Shown in pieces: positions 35,616 to 45,330 of a stretch of DNA of 64,000 nt. The notes below the pieces were generated by a model. The model ran no database searches. It was not told where the DNA came from and worked only from the letters and a program-made list of their open reading frames with translations. The translations under genes were made by a program, and so were the position numbers. Position 1 is the first letter of the stretch. Each line of letters starts with the position of its first letter. This DNA is from Camelimonas fluminis (GTDB lineage: Bacteria > Pseudomonadota > Alphaproteobacteria > Rhizobiales > Beijerinckiaceae): the NCBI RefSeq assembly GCF_014656355.1, contig NZ_BNCG01000004.1, positions 1 to 64,000 of the forward strand. The letters are read 5' to 3'.

Positions 35616-36440
35616 TCAGGACTGGGTCTGCCGCGAGGCCTGCGCGACGTGAAGCGCCACGTCAAGACTTTCCATCCCGCCGCCTGCGCGACTGCCGCGG
35701 ATCGGCGCGGCGCCGTGGTAATCCAGCCCCACCGCCACCCTGACGTGAGCGTCGGTCGGGCAGATGCAATTGGCCGGGTCGAAGCCAATCCAGCCGACCT
35801 CCGGAACATGGGCCTCGGCCCAGGCGTGCGCCGCCTCCTGCTCCACCACGCCGTCGTTGCGGACGAAATAGCCGGAGACGTAGCGCGCCGGTATCTCCAG
35901 CGCCCGGCAGGCGGCGATGAACACATGCGTCAGATCCTGGCAGACGCCCTTGCCGAGAGCGAAGGCCTCGCTGGCGGTGGTGGCGGCGTGGGTGCCGTCA
36001 GTGTCGAAGACGATGCGGGCGTGGACGGCCGCCATCAGCTCATGCAACAGGTCGAGCGGCTTGAGGCCAGGGCCGGCGACCGCATGGGCGAAGGCGCGCA
36101 ATTCGGCGCTGGCGTCGGTCAGCGGCGTGTCGCGCAGGAACAGCCCTGGCGGGAACCGCTCGGCCGCGCCGCGCAGGATGCCGTGGGTGTCGCTGGTCTG
36201 CGCCTCGCCGATCACGCTGATGCGGATCGACTGGGTTGGCCCCTCGACGCACAGGCGCAGCAGATGATTGCCCAGCATGTCCTCGTCGTGCCGCAGCCTG
36301 GCGTCCGGCTCGACGAGGACCCGCCAGGACATGATGTGCTGGCTGTCGTGCGAGCGCGGCGTCAAGCGCAACGCCTGGTGCACGCGGCGCGCCGGCAGTT
36401 CGTAGCCATAAGTGGTGGTGTGTCTGATGCGGATGCGCAT
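35616..36440 (-). CDS. transglutaminase-like cysteine peptidase (Anbu operon)
   Basis: A 274-aa protein with an N-terminal beta-sandwich typical of bacterial transglutaminase-like proteins (MRIRIRHTTTYGYELPARRVHQALRL) and a papain-like core. The catalytic Cys is in GKGVCQDLTHVF, the His in AAHAWAEAHVP and the Asp in GFDPAN. Such enzymes hydrolyse or transfer at amide bonds, and in this operon probably act on a peptide made by the ATP-grasp partner. The start uses AAGGAG upstream of ATG 36440. It lies 60 bp before the Anbu gene and 21 bp after the alpha-E gene. Confidence 0.92.
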   Translation of the reverse strand: MRIRIRHTTTYGYELPARRVHQALRLTPRSHDSQHIMSWRVLVEPDARLRHDEDMLGNHLLRLCVEGPTQSIRISVIGEAQTSDTHGILRGAAERFPPGLFLRDTPLTDASAELRAFAHAVAGPGLKPLDLLHELMAAVHARIVFDTDGTHAATTASEAFALGKGVCQDLTHVFIAACRALEIPARYVSGYFVRNDGVVEQEAAHAWAEAHVPEVGWIGFDPANCICPTDAHVRVAVGLDYHGAAPIRGSRAGGGMESLDVALHVAQASRQTQS

Positions 36441-36461
36441 GGGGCGCTCCTTCAACTCGGG

Positions 36462-37403
36462 TCAGGACAGCAGATACTGATTGGCCAGCGTGTTCCCAAG
36501 CCGGTTGTTATCTTTGATGAAATCGGTGATGAACTCGTGCAGGCCGCTCTGGAAAATGTCGCCGATGCGCAGGCTTTCCAGGCGGGCGAGGGTGTTGCCC
36601 GCCTGTTGCTGGCCAGGGCCGTGCTGGCCATAGGCGTCGGCGATCAGGTCGAGATTCTGCGCCAGATCGGCGTAACAGGCGGCGAGCGAGCGCGGCATCT
36701 GCCGGTTGAGGATCAGCAGGTCCGCCACCAGCCAGGGCCGGACGCTTTCCCGATAAACCCAGTGATAGGCGGTGAGCGCCGACACCTGACGCAGGATGGC
36801 GGTCCACTGGAAGTAATCGAGACTGCCGCCGATCCGCTCGTTGGCGGGCAACAGCAGATGATATTTCACGTCGAGAATGCGGGCGGTGTTGTCGGCCCGC
36901 TCGATCGCCGCGCCGATGCGGGTGAACCAGTAGGCGTCGTTGCGCAGCATGGAGCGGTGCATCGCGCCTTCCACGGCGCGGGGAGCCCGCTTGACCCATT
37001 CCAGAAATCGCAGGGTTTCCTCGCGCCCCATGTCGCGGTCGCTGATGGTTTTCAGCTCCAGCCAGGTTTCGTTGATCGCCTCCCACATCTCGCTGGTGAT
37101 GGCCGTGCGCACCGCCCGGGCGTTGGCGCGGGCGACGGCGAAGCAATTGCGGATCGAGGAGGGATTGTCGCGGTTGAACAGAATGAAGTCGCGGGCGGTT
37201 TCCTCGCTGATGACGTCGTAGTGGGCGTGGAAGCAGGCCATGTCGCCGGAGGCGGCGACAGCGCTTTCCCACTCATTGCGGGGGCCATTGATGGAGGGCA
37301 GGCTGGCGAGGCGCAGCCCGGTTTCAAGGATGCGGGCCTGGAAGTCGGCGCGCTCCAGGTAACGGGAGGACCAGAAGAGGCTGTCGGCGGTGCGGGAGAG
37401 CAT
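36462..37403 (-). CDS. alpha-E domain protein (Anbu operon)
   Basis: A 313-aa, largely helical protein of the alpha-E family. The opening MLSRTADSLFWSSRYLERAD is diagnostic. The conserved FNRDNPSSI..C...AR.NAR and EMWEAIN segments follow. No catalytic motif is known; the family is restricted to clusters with circularly permuted ATP-grasp and transglutaminase-like proteins, where it is thought to be a structural or carrier partner. It lies 165 bp after the ATP-grasp gene, a gap that contains palindromic repeat copy 4. Confidence 0.92.
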   Translation of the reverse strand: MLSRTADSLFWSSRYLERADFQARILETGLRLASLPSINGPRNEWESAVAASGDMACFHAHYDVISEETARDFILFNRDNPSSIRNCFAVARANARAVRTAITSEMWEAINETWLELKTISDRDMGREETLRFLEWVKRAPRAVEGAMHRSMLRNDAYWFTRIGAAIERADNTARILDVKYHLLLPANERIGGSLDYFQWTAILRQVSALTAYHWVYRESVRPWLVADLLILNRQMPRSLAACYADLAQNLDLIADAYGQHGPGQQQAGNTLARLESLRIGDIFQSGLHEFITDFIKDNNRLGNTLANQYLLS

Positions 37404-37505
37404 GGCGTGCTCCAGGCAGGAGTGAAACGGGCGCGTGGCGGCAGGAAGGGACAGCGTCAGATCCGTTCAGACAGCACCGGATTCTGGCTCCCCCCGTCCG
37501 GCTGG

Positions 37506-37570
37506 ACGCGTTTTGCGCGCGGTTGGCGCGCTTGTTGTCACGAAAGCGGATTCCACCTGAAAACGCTCTC
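37506..37570. repeat. palindromic intergenic repeat, copy 4
   Basis: GCGTTTTGCG...GAAAACGCTC outer arms and an inner ACGAAAGCGGATTCCACC segment relate it to copies 2, 3 and 5. It sits at the 3' end of the ATP-grasp gene, inside the Anbu operon, touching its stop codon. Confidence 0.6.
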
Positions 37571-39026
37571 AATGCTCCAGCACCCAGGTGTCCTTGGTGC
37601 CGCCGCCCTGGCTGGAGTTGACCACCAGCGAGCCTTCCCGCAGGGCGACCCGCGTCAGCCCGCCCGGCACGATGCGGATCTCGTCGGAGCCGCACAGCAC
37701 GAACGGCCGCAGGTCCACGTGGCGCGGGGCAACGCCCGATTCCACATAGGTGGGGCAGGTGGAGAGGGCGAGCGTCGGCTGGGCGATGAAGCCCTTGGGC
37801 GCATGGATCAGCTTGCGCCGGAAGGCCTCGATCTCGCTGGCGCTGGCGTGCGGCCCCACCAGCATGCCGTAGCCGCCGGAGCCATTCACCTCCTTCACCA
37901 CCAGGCTCTCCAGATTGTCGAGCACATGGGCGAGAGCGTCCGGTTCGCGGCATCGCCATGTCGGAACGTTCTTCAGCAGAGGCTCTTCGCCGGTGAAGAA
38001 GCGGATGATCTCCGGCATGTAGCTGTAGATCGCCTTGTCGTCGGCGATGCCGGTGCCCACCGCGTTGGTCAGCGTGACGTTGCCGGAAAGATAGGCGTCC
38101 ATCAGTCCCGGCACGCCGAGGATGGAGTCGGGCCGGAACACCAGCGGATCGATGAAATCGTCGTCGAGACGGCGATACAGCACGTCGACGCGCTTCGGCC
38201 CCTCGGTGGTGCGCATGTACAGCACGCTGTCGCGGACGATCAGATCCGAGCCCTCCACCAGTTCGATGCCCAGCTTGTCGGCGAGAAAGGAGTGCTCGTA
38301 GAAGGCCGAATTGTGCTGACCCGGCGTCAGCAGGGCCACGGTGGGATCATGGCGCGCGCCAGGCGGCGCCACCGAGCGCAGCGTCTCCAGCAACAGGCTG
38401 GGATAGGTCTCCACCGGCGCGATGGCGTTGCGGGAGAACAGGTCCGGAAACAGGCGCATCATCGCTTCCCGGTTCTCCAGCATGTAGGAGACGCCGGAGG
38501 GCGTGCGCACGTTGTCCTCCAGCACATAGAACGAATCGGCGTCGACGCGCACCACGTCGATGCCGGCGATCTGCACGCGCAGGTCGTGCGGCACGGCGCG
38601 CCCGGCCATCTCCGGCGCATAGGCGGGATTTCGCCAGATCAGTTCTTCCGGCACCACCCCGGCGCGCAGGCATTCCCGCCGCCCATAAATGTCGGAGAGG
38701 AAGGCGTTGATCGCCCGCACCCGCTGGCGCAGGCCGCGTTCGAGCTGCTCCCATTCGTGCTTTTGCAGGACGCGGGGAATGATGTCGAAGGGGATCAGCC
38801 GCTCGCTGGCCTGGGCGTCGCCGTACACGGCGAAGGTAATGCCCAGGCGGCGGAAGAAGATTTCGGCCTGGCTGCGCCGGGTTTCCAGCAGTTGTGGCGG
38901 CGCAGAACCCAGCCAGGCGTCGAGGGCGACATAAGCGTCGCGCACGCTCGCCGGGTTTCCTGCGCCACGGCGGAGGAAACCGTACATTTCGTCGAAGATG
39001 GCCGGGGCTTCAATGACGTCCGTCAT
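37569..39026 (-). CDS. circularly permuted ATP-grasp protein (Anbu operon)
   Basis: A 485-aa CP_ATPgrasp_1 protein, first gene of the Anbu operon. The start at 39026 has GGGAGGGAGA upstream. RLIPFDIIPRVL, AFLSDIYGRRECL, YVLEDNVRTPSGVSYMLENR, LLTPGQHNSAFYEHSFLA and VVKEVNGSGGYGMLVGP (ATP-binding loop) are family signatures, and RIVPGGLTRVAL and GSLVVNSSQGGGTKDTWVL close it. ATP-grasp enzymes join a carboxylate to an amine through acyl phosphate, so it probably builds a peptide. The acceptor is unknown. All four operon members are intact here. Confidence 0.93.
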   Translation of the reverse strand: MTDVIEAPAIFDEMYGFLRRGAGNPASVRDAYVALDAWLGSAPPQLLETRRSQAEIFFRRLGITFAVYGDAQASERLIPFDIIPRVLQKHEWEQLERGLRQRVRAINAFLSDIYGRRECLRAGVVPEELIWRNPAYAPEMAGRAVPHDLRVQIAGIDVVRVDADSFYVLEDNVRTPSGVSYMLENREAMMRLFPDLFSRNAIAPVETYPSLLLETLRSVAPPGARHDPTVALLTPGQHNSAFYEHSFLADKLGIELVEGSDLIVRDSVLYMRTTEGPKRVDVLYRRLDDDFIDPLVFRPDSILGVPGLMDAYLSGNVTLTNAVGTGIADDKAIYSYMPEIIRFFTGEEPLLKNVPTWRCREPDALAHVLDNLESLVVKEVNGSGGYGMLVGPHASASEIEAFRRKLIHAPKGFIAQPTLALSTCPTYVESGVAPRHVDLRPFVLCGSDEIRIVPGGLTRVALREGSLVVNSSQGGGTKDTWVLEH

Positions 39027-39292
39027 GGCGTCTCCCTCCCTTGTCAGGCGGGCTGGCCAGGCCCGCGAGAGCGGGAACGTCGGACGGCTCCATGCGAAAC
39101 CGCTGACGCGCCGCTGGATAGATCGTGTCATCATCATGGCGGGCGGTTTTGCGCCTGGGAAGGCTGAAAATGCGCTTCTGGCGGCGCCTCTGTCTGTTTT
39201 CTGGGCCGGATGCTGGGCGGAATGATGATATGTGCGCCAATTCCGCCGGGCGTCGTGATTCCACGGCGCGCTTTTGTCATGAGGCGCAACAC

Positions 39293-40324
39293 ATGAAACG
39301 GGCCACAGTCCTGCTGGTCGCCACCGGCGGCACAATCGCCATGACGCCGCGCGCCGATGGCGCCGGCGTCGCGCCGACCCTGGACGCCGCCGACCTGGCC
39401 GCCGCGGTTCCCAGTCTTGGGACGGCGGCGGAGGTCATTCCGGTCGCCATGGCGCGCAAGCCGTCGGCATCCCTGACCCTGGCGGACCTCACCGCCGTGG
39501 CGGCGCTGGCGCACGATCGTCTGGGCAGCGACGCCGACGGCGCGGTGATTGTGCAGGGCACCGACACCATTGAGGAAACCGCCTTCGTTCTCAGCCTGCT
39601 GCTCCCCGACAGCAAGCCGGTGGTGGTCACCGGCGCGATGCGTTCGCCCGCCATGGCGGGAGCGGATGGCCCGGCCAATCTGCTGGCCGCCGTCACCGTC
39701 GCCGCTGCGCCGGCCGCCCATGGCCTTGGCCCGCTGGTGGTGCTCAACGATGAAATCCACGCCGCTTTGCTGGTCCAGAAGGGCCACACGGCGCTAACCT
39801 CCGCTTTCGGCTCCCCCGGCTTCGGTCCGGTCGGCTTCGTCGCCGAGGGCCGGGCGCGCATTGTCTTGCGCCCGGTGGCGCGGCCGCCCCTTGCCGGACT
39901 GCTGGATCGGACAGCGGCGGACGTTCTCGCCATCCTGGCGGCGCAAGCGACGCCGCCAGCCGTGGCCCTGCTGCGCATCGGCCTTGGCGACGACGGCCGG
40001 TTACTGGCGGCGGCGCCGGATCTCGGATTCGCCGGCGTGGTGATCGAAGGCGCCGGGGCGGGCCATGTGCCGGAGCCCCTGGCTGACATGGTTTCACAGG
40101 TCGCCGCGCGCATCCCGGTGATTCTGGCCTCGCGGGTCAGCGCCGGGCCGGTGTTTGGCGCCACCTATGGCTATCCGGGGTCGGAGATCGACCTGTTGCA
40201 ACGCGGCGTCATCGGGGCGGGGATGTTGTCCGGGCTGAAAGCGCGGTTGCTGCTGCAACTGCTGCTGGGCGTCGGGGCTGACGCCGGGCAGATCCGGGCG
40301 GCGTTCGCCGCTTATGACGACTGA
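39293..40324 (+). CDS. L-asparaginase family protein
   Basis: A 343-aa asparaginase/glutaminase-fold protein. The first catalytic Thr lies in VLLVATGGTIAMTP, and the second in VIVQGTDTIEETAFVLSLLL (T-D-T). VVTGAMRSP and NLLAAV are also family motifs. It hydrolyses L-asparagine (or a related amide) to aspartate and ammonia. No signal peptide, so it is probably cytosolic. Length is normal for the bacterial type. The start at 39293 places the TGGTIA loop 11 residues from the N-terminus as in relatives; the longer ORF is not supported. The FAH gene follows after 112 bp. Confidence 0.9.
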   Translation: MKRATVLLVATGGTIAMTPRADGAGVAPTLDAADLAAAVPSLGTAAEVIPVAMARKPSASLTLADLTAVAALAHDRLGSDADGAVIVQGTDTIEETAFVLSLLLPDSKPVVVTGAMRSPAMAGADGPANLLAAVTVAAAPAAHGLGPLVVLNDEIHAALLVQKGHTALTSAFGSPGFGPVGFVAEGRARIVLRPVARPPLAGLLDRTAADVLAILAAQATPPAVALLRIGLGDDGRLLAAAPDLGFAGVVIEGAGAGHVPEPLADMVSQVAARIPVILASRVSAGPVFGATYGYPGSEIDLLQRGVIGAGMLSGLKARLLLQLLLGVGADAGQIRAAFAAYDD

Positions 40325-40436
40325 ACCGCCCCGCATCGCTACCGGCGGCTTGCCCGTCGTGGCGCGCCCTGTCAGGCTCCGGCCGCGCGGCGAGGGCAAA
40401 TCGCCCTTGGGCTTGCTGGATGGAGACGGGAACGCC

Positions 40437-41297
40437 ATGAGACTTGTGCGGTTTGGAGAGCCGGGCGCCGAAAAGCCCGGTCTGCTGGATAGTGAAGGCG
40501 CGATTCGCGACCTCTCCGGCGTCATTGCCGATATTGCCGGCCCCACCCTCGACCCGGCCGCCCTCGATCGTCTGCGTGGTCTCGACCCCAGCGCCCTGCC
40601 GCTCGCCCCTGAGGGTGCGCGCCTTGGCCCTTGCGTCGGGAGCGTCGGGCATTTCATCGCTGTTGGCCTCAACTACGCCGATCACGCCGCCGAGGCTGGC
40701 CTGACGCCGCCGGCGGAGCCAATCCTGTTCAGCAAGGCGCCGTCCTGCATTATCGGCCCCCATGACGATGTGACGATCCCGCCGGGCTCGACCAAAACCG
40801 ACTGGGAGGTTGAACTGGCGGTGGTGATCGGCTCCCCGTGCTCCCGCGTCAGCGAGGCTGAAGCGCTCGAACATGTGGCCGGCTATTGCCTGTGCAACGA
40901 CATTTCGGAACGCGCCTGGCAGAACGAGCGCGGCGGCACCTGGATGAAGGGCAAGGGCGCGCCGACCTTCGGTCCGCTCGGCCCCTGGCTGGCGACCCGT
41001 GATGAACTTGGCGACGCCAACGGCCGCGCCATGTGGCTCGATCTCAATGGCGAGCGCATGCAGACTGGCAATACCGAAAACATGATTTTTCGGGTTCCGT
41101 TCGTCGTCTCCTACATCTCGCAGTTCATGGACCTGCGCCCCGGCGACGTCATCGCCACCGGCACGCCGCCTGGCGTCGGCATGGGCCGCAAGCCGCCGCT
41201 GTTCCTGAAGGCTGGCGACCGGATGACCCTGGGCATCGACGGCCTCGGCGTGCAGGACCTGAACGTCCGCGATGCGTCCCGCCAGGCCGCCGCCTGA
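40437..41297 (+). CDS. fumarylacetoacetate hydrolase family protein
   Basis: A 286-aa FAH-fold protein. The N-terminal region MRLVRFGEPGAEKPGLLD is followed by VGLNYADHAAEAG. Divalent-metal ligands are in KTDWEVELAVVIG (two acidic residues) and CLCNDISERAWQ (Asp). GDVIATGTPPGVGMG is the C-terminal signature. Members hydrolyse C-C bonds of acylpyruvates, or act as 2-oxo acid decarboxylases or ureidoglycolate lyase-like enzymes. The GGAGAC ahead of the ATG sets the start. The neighbouring oxidoreductase suggests a role in aromatic or amino-acid degradation, but the substrate is not determined. Confidence 0.88.
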   Translation: MRLVRFGEPGAEKPGLLDSEGAIRDLSGVIADIAGPTLDPAALDRLRGLDPSALPLAPEGARLGPCVGSVGHFIAVGLNYADHAAEAGLTPPAEPILFSKAPSCIIGPHDDVTIPPGSTKTDWEVELAVVIGSPCSRVSEAEALEHVAGYCLCNDISERAWQNERGGTWMKGKGAPTFGPLGPWLATRDELGDANGRAMWLDLNGERMQTGNTENMIFRVPFVVSYISQFMDLRPGDVIATGTPPGVGMGRKPPLFLKAGDRMTLGIDGLGVQDLNVRDASRQAAA

Positions 41298-41493
41298 CCC
41301 ACGCCGGATTGCGCTGACCGCATGGTGGGGCTGGTTGTCCCCCCATGGCGACATTGACAGTAAATTGGAGGGTTTCTAGATTCTGTCCATGAGTGGTGGC
41401 CACAGCGGGAGATTTTCCGGGGCCGGATAGATCGCGACAGTCTGGTCAGGAAGGTTCCGTTGCGCAGGGCCGCCCAAAAAAGGGTGGAAGCCT

Positions 41494-44400
41494 ATGGCCA
41501 CGGACGCATCCGTTGTTACGTCACCTGCCGCCGCCAGCGGCGCCTCGCTGGAAAACGTTACGCTCAACGACAAATATCTGCTGCCCTCGGGACGAATTTA
41601 TCTGTCCGGCATTCAGGCCCTGGTCCGCCTGCCGATGATGCAACGCCAGCGGGATCTGGCCAACGGCCTGAACACCGCCGGCTTCATCTCGGGTTATCGC
41701 GGTTCGCCGCTTGGGGTCTACGACAACGCCCTCTGGCAGGCGAAAAAACTTCTCCAGGCCGAGAACATCACCTTCCAGTCCGGCCTGAATGAGGACCTCG
41801 CCGCCACGGCGGTCTGGGGCAGCCAGCAGGTCGGTCTGTTCCCCGGCGCCAAATTCGACGGCGTGTTCGGCATCTGGTACGGCAAGGGCCCCGGCGTCGA
41901 CCGCTCGATGGACGCGCTGAAGCACGCCAACTCCGCCGGCACGTCGAAATATGGCGGCGTGCTCGCCATCGCCGGCGATGACCATGGCTGCCAGTCGTCG
42001 ACGCTCGCCCATCAGAGCGAGCAAGTCTACATGGCGGCGATGATGCCGATCCTCAATCCGGCCAATGTGCAGGAATATCTGGATTTCGGCCTGCGCGGCT
42101 ATGCGCTTTCCCGCTACAGCGGCTGCTGGGTCGGCTTCAAGGCGATTTCCGAGGCGGTGGAAAGCTCCGCGTCGGTCTGGGTTGATCCCGATCGCATCCG
42201 CATCATCACCCCCACCGATTTCGAGATGCCGCCCGACGGCCTCAACATCCGCTGGCCTGACCCGCCGCTGGAGGCGGAGGCGCGCCTGCATGGCCCGCGC
42301 ATGGAGGCCGTGGCCGCCTTCGCCCGCGCCAATCCATTCGATGAGATCGTGCTCGACAGCCGCGACGCCGGCGTGCCAGGGCGACTTGGCCTGATGACCA
42401 CCGGCAAGGCGCATCTCGACGCTCGCCAGGCCCTGGCCGATCTCGGTATCTCCGATGACCAGGCCCGCGCCCTTGGCATCCGCATCTACAAGGTCGGCCT
42501 GACATGGCCGCTGGAGCGGGAAGGGGCGCTGCGCTTCGCTGAAGGTCTGCAGGATGTGCTGGTGATCGAGGAGAAGCGCGGCTTCATCGAAGACCAGCTC
42601 ATCCGCTATCTCTACAATATGGACGCCGCGCATCGCCCGATGGTGGTCGGCAAGCGCGACGAGAGCGGCGCCATGCTGCTGCCAAGCGAGGGCGAGTTCA
42701 ATCCGACGCTGGTGGCCCGCGCCATCGTCTCGCGCCTGCGGCGCATGGGGCACAAGGACCCGGCCCTCGACCAGCGCCTCGCCCGTCTGGCCTCCTTCGA
42801 GCAGATGGGCGCGACGCCCGCCACCAAAATGGCCCGCACGCCATTCTTCTGTTCGGGTTGCCCGCACAACACCTCGACCAATGTGCCGGAAGGCTCGCGC
42901 GCCATGGCCGGCATCGGTTGCCACGGCATGGCCTCCTACATTCCGGCCCGGCGCACCGCCACCATCACTCACATGGGGGCGGAAGGAACCAACTGGATTG
43001 GCCAGGCGCCGTTCACCACCGAGCCGCACATCTTCCAGAACCTCGGCGACGGCACCTACACCCACTCCGGCATTCTCGCCATCCGCGCCGCGGTGGCCGC
43101 CGGCGTCAACATCACCTACAAGATCCTCTACAATGATGCGGTCGCCATGACCGGCGGCCAGCACGCGGAAGGCGGCTATTCCGTCGGCGAGATCGCTGCC
43201 CAGGTGGCGTCCGAGCGGATTGCGCGCCTGGTTGTGGTGTCGGACGAGCCGGACAAATATCCGCCGAACGGCTACTTCCCGGCCGGCACGAAAACCTTCC
43301 ATCGCGACCAGCTTGATCACGTGCAGCGTGAGTTGCGCGAGACCGGGGGCGTGACGGTGCTGATCTACGACCAGACCTGCGCCGCCGAAAAGCGTCGTCG
43401 CCGCAAGCGTGGCCTGATGCCGGATCCGCAAAAGCGCGTCTTCATCAATGATCTGGTGTGCGAGGGCTGTGGCGACTGCTCGGTGAAATCCAACTGCGTT
43501 TCGGTGAAGCCGCTGGAAACCGAATTTGGCCGCAAGCGGCAGATCGACCAGTCGAACTGCAACAAGGACTATTCCTGCGTCAACGGCTTCTGCCCGAGCT
43601 TCGTCACCGTGCACGGCGGCGGGTTGCGCAAGCTGACGAAAACCGGCGCGAGAACCAGCGTCGCCGATGATCCGTTCGCCGCCCTGCCGCCGCCCCAGCA
43701 GAAGCCGCTGGGCGAGCCTTACGGCATTCTCATCACCGGCATCGGCGGCACCGGCGTCATCACCGTTGGCGCGCTGCTCGGCATGGCGGCGCACCTGGAG
43801 GGCAAGGGCTGCACGGTGCTGGATTTCACCGGCCTGTCGCAGAAGAACGGCGCGGTGATGAGCCATGTGCGCCTGGCGCCGAAGCCGGAGGACCTGGCGG
43901 CGGTGCGCATCGCCCCAGGCGGCGCCGATCTGGTGCTGGGTTGCGACATGGTGGTGGCGGCCAGCCCCGCCGCCCTGTCGCGCATGGAGACGGGTGTGAC
44001 CCGCGCCGTGGTCAACGACTACCTCCAGCCAACCGCCGGCTTTGTCATCAATCCGGACGTGGATTTTGAGCACGCCCAGATGAAGCGGGCGTTGCGTCAG
44101 GCCATCGGTGAAAAGGGCATCGACCTCGTCAAGGCCAGCGATCTGGCCACCGCGCTGATGGGCGACGCCATCGCCACCAATCTGTTCATGCTGGGCTACG
44201 CCTTCCAGCGCGGCCTGCTGCCCCTGTCGCTGGAGTCGATTGAAAAGGCCGTGGAGCTGAATGGCGCCGCCATCGACATGAACCTGCGCGCCTTCGCCTG
44301 GGGGCGTCTGGCGGCGCATGATCCGCAGGCGGTGGAGCGCATCGCCCGGCCGCTGCTGGCGACGCCGGCCCCGGAGGCGCCGGGCCTCGACGAGGTGATT

Positions 44401-45042
44401 GAACGACGGGTCCAGTTCCTCACCGCTTACCAGAACGCCGCCTGGGCGGCCCGCTATCGCGCTCTGGTGGAAGAGGCGCGCGTCGCCGAGCAGGCCCGCG
44501 TTCCCGGGCGGCAGACACTGACGGAAGCAGTGGCGCGCAACCTGTTCAGGCTGATGTCCTACAAGGATGAGTACGAGGTGGCGCGCCTGTACACGGACGG
44601 AACTTTCCAGGAGAAGCTGGGCAAGCAGTTCGATGGCGACTACCGTCTGCGCTTCCACCTGGCCCCGCCGCTGATCGCCCCGCGCGATCAGGAGACCGGC
44701 GAACTGAAGAAGCGCGAATTTGGTCCCTGGGTTCTGCCGGTGCTGCGCGTGCTGGCGCGCATGAAGGGGTTGCGGGGCGGGGCGCTCGATATCTTCGGCT
44801 ATAGCCACGAGCGTCGCACCGAGCGCCAGCTCATCGCCGATTATGAGGCGATGCTGCGCGAGGTGCTGCGCGACCTGTCGCCAGCCAATCACCGCATCGC
44901 CGTCGATCTGGCCGCCATTCCGGAGCAGATCCGCGGCTTTGGCCATATCAAGGAGCGCAACCTGAAGGCCGCGAAAACCAACGAGGCGATGCTGCGTTCC
45001 GCCTTCGCCAACCCGCCGCCGCTGGCCCAGGCGGCGGAATAG
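41494..45042 (+). CDS. indolepyruvate ferredoxin oxidoreductase, fused alpha-beta
   Basis: A 1182-aa protein combining the subunits of indolepyruvate:ferredoxin oxidoreductase (IorAB). The pyrimidine/TPP domains come first (LANGLNTAGFISGYRGSPLG; GIGCHGMASYIP with the TPP site near 470). Then a ferredoxin-like module with clustered Cys from residue 656 (CEGCGDCSVKSNC, then CNKDYSCVNGFC) holds 4Fe-4S clusters. The gamma-type domain follows (ITGIGGTGVITVGALLGMAAHLEGKG). It oxidatively decarboxylates aryl-pyruvates or branched 2-oxo acids to acyl-CoA, reducing ferredoxin. In aerobic alphaproteobacteria these fusions act in amino-acid and aromatic catabolism. It stands alone. Confidence 0.93.
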   Translation: MATDASVVTSPAAASGASLENVTLNDKYLLPSGRIYLSGIQALVRLPMMQRQRDLANGLNTAGFISGYRGSPLGVYDNALWQAKKLLQAENITFQSGLNEDLAATAVWGSQQVGLFPGAKFDGVFGIWYGKGPGVDRSMDALKHANSAGTSKYGGVLAIAGDDHGCQSSTLAHQSEQVYMAAMMPILNPANVQEYLDFGLRGYALSRYSGCWVGFKAISEAVESSASVWVDPDRIRIITPTDFEMPPDGLNIRWPDPPLEAEARLHGPRMEAVAAFARANPFDEIVLDSRDAGVPGRLGLMTTGKAHLDARQALADLGISDDQARALGIRIYKVGLTWPLEREGALRFAEGLQDVLVIEEKRGFIEDQLIRYLYNMDAAHRPMVVGKRDESGAMLLPSEGEFNPTLVARAIVSRLRRMGHKDPALDQRLARLASFEQMGATPATKMARTPFFCSGCPHNTSTNVPEGSRAMAGIGCHGMASYIPARRTATITHMGAEGTNWIGQAPFTTEPHIFQNLGDGTYTHSGILAIRAAVAAGVNITYKILYNDAVAMTGGQHAEGGYSVGEIAAQVASERIARLVVVSDEPDKYPPNGYFPAGTKTFHRDQLDHVQRELRETGGVTVLIYDQTCAAEKRRRRKRGLMPDPQKRVFINDLVCEGCGDCSVKSNCVSVKPLETEFGRKRQIDQSNCNKDYSCVNGFCPSFVTVHGGGLRKLTKTGARTSVADDPFAALPPPQQKPLGEPYGILITGIGGTGVITVGALLGMAAHLEGKGCTVLDFTGLSQKNGAVMSHVRLAPKPEDLAAVRIAPGGADLVLGCDMVVAASPAALSRMETGVTRAVVNDYLQPTAGFVINPDVDFEHAQMKRALRQAIGEKGIDLVKASDLATALMGDAIATNLFMLGYAFQRGLLPLSLESIEKAVELNGAAIDMNLRAFAWGRLAAHDPQAVERIARPLLATPAPEAPGLDEVIERRVQFLTAYQNAAWAARYRALVEEARVAEQARVPGRQTLTEAVARNLFRLMSYKDEYEVARLYTDGTFQEKLGKQFDGDYRLRFHLAPPLIAPRDQETGELKKREFGPWVLPVLRVLARMKGLRGGALDIFGYSHERRTERQLIADYEAMLREVLRDLSPANHRIAVDLAAIPEQIRGFGHIKERNLKAAKTNEAMLRSAFANPPPLAQAAE

Positions 45043-45258
45043 GGGGGCGGGCGACTTCCCGGGGGGGCGGGCGCGCCTCCCGTCAGCAAGGCCCGCCAGA
45101 CGCGGCGGGGCGCGCACGTCGGCGCGGCCTGGTCGCTCGTGTTCCGCTTCATTCATTTGAGGCATGTTGCACGTCGGTTCAGGCGGTTCCTTTACCAAAC
45201 GGCGCCCACTTCTTTCGAAGATGTTCTGGCTGCACGCTGTTTCCGCCATCTGGTCATG

Positions 45259-45290
45259 CCGGCGCGAGGTGATCGCGCCGGTTTTGTTTT
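45259..45290 (+). terminator. intrinsic terminator
   Basis: CCGGCGCGA-GGTGA-TCGCGCCGG followed by TTTTGTTTT. It lies 217 bp after the oxidoreductase stop and directly before the EcfG promoter, insulating the stress gene. Confidence 0.85.
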
Positions 45291-45305
45291 GCGCGCAATC
45301 ACTCT

Positions 45306-45330
45306 GGAACCTTGAAGCAGATGAGGCGTT
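45306..45330 (+). promoter_or_regulatory. EcfG-type promoter for DUF1328 gene
   Basis: GGAAC (45306-45310), 16 bp, CGTT (45327-45330): the exact alphaproteobacterial EcfG (general stress sigma) consensus, 60 bp before the ATG of the DUF1328 gene. Confidence 0.8.

Noticed and set aside
39073-39097. GGAAC followed by CGAA near the ATP-grasp/asparaginase gap as another EcfG promoter
   Set aside because: The -10 part does not match CGTT and neither flanking gene is a typical stress gene.
35451-39167. A 1238-codon open frame on the plus strand
   Set aside because: It runs antisense through all four Anbu-operon genes, which have intact motifs, ribosome sites and correct lengths. Its protein is low-complexity (Ala/Gly/His/Arg), a typical shadow frame in GC-rich DNA.
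41521-45249. A 1242-codon open frame on the minus strand
   Set aside because: Antisense to the indolepyruvate oxidoreductase, whose cofactor motifs and cysteines are intact. No recognisable family in the antisense product.
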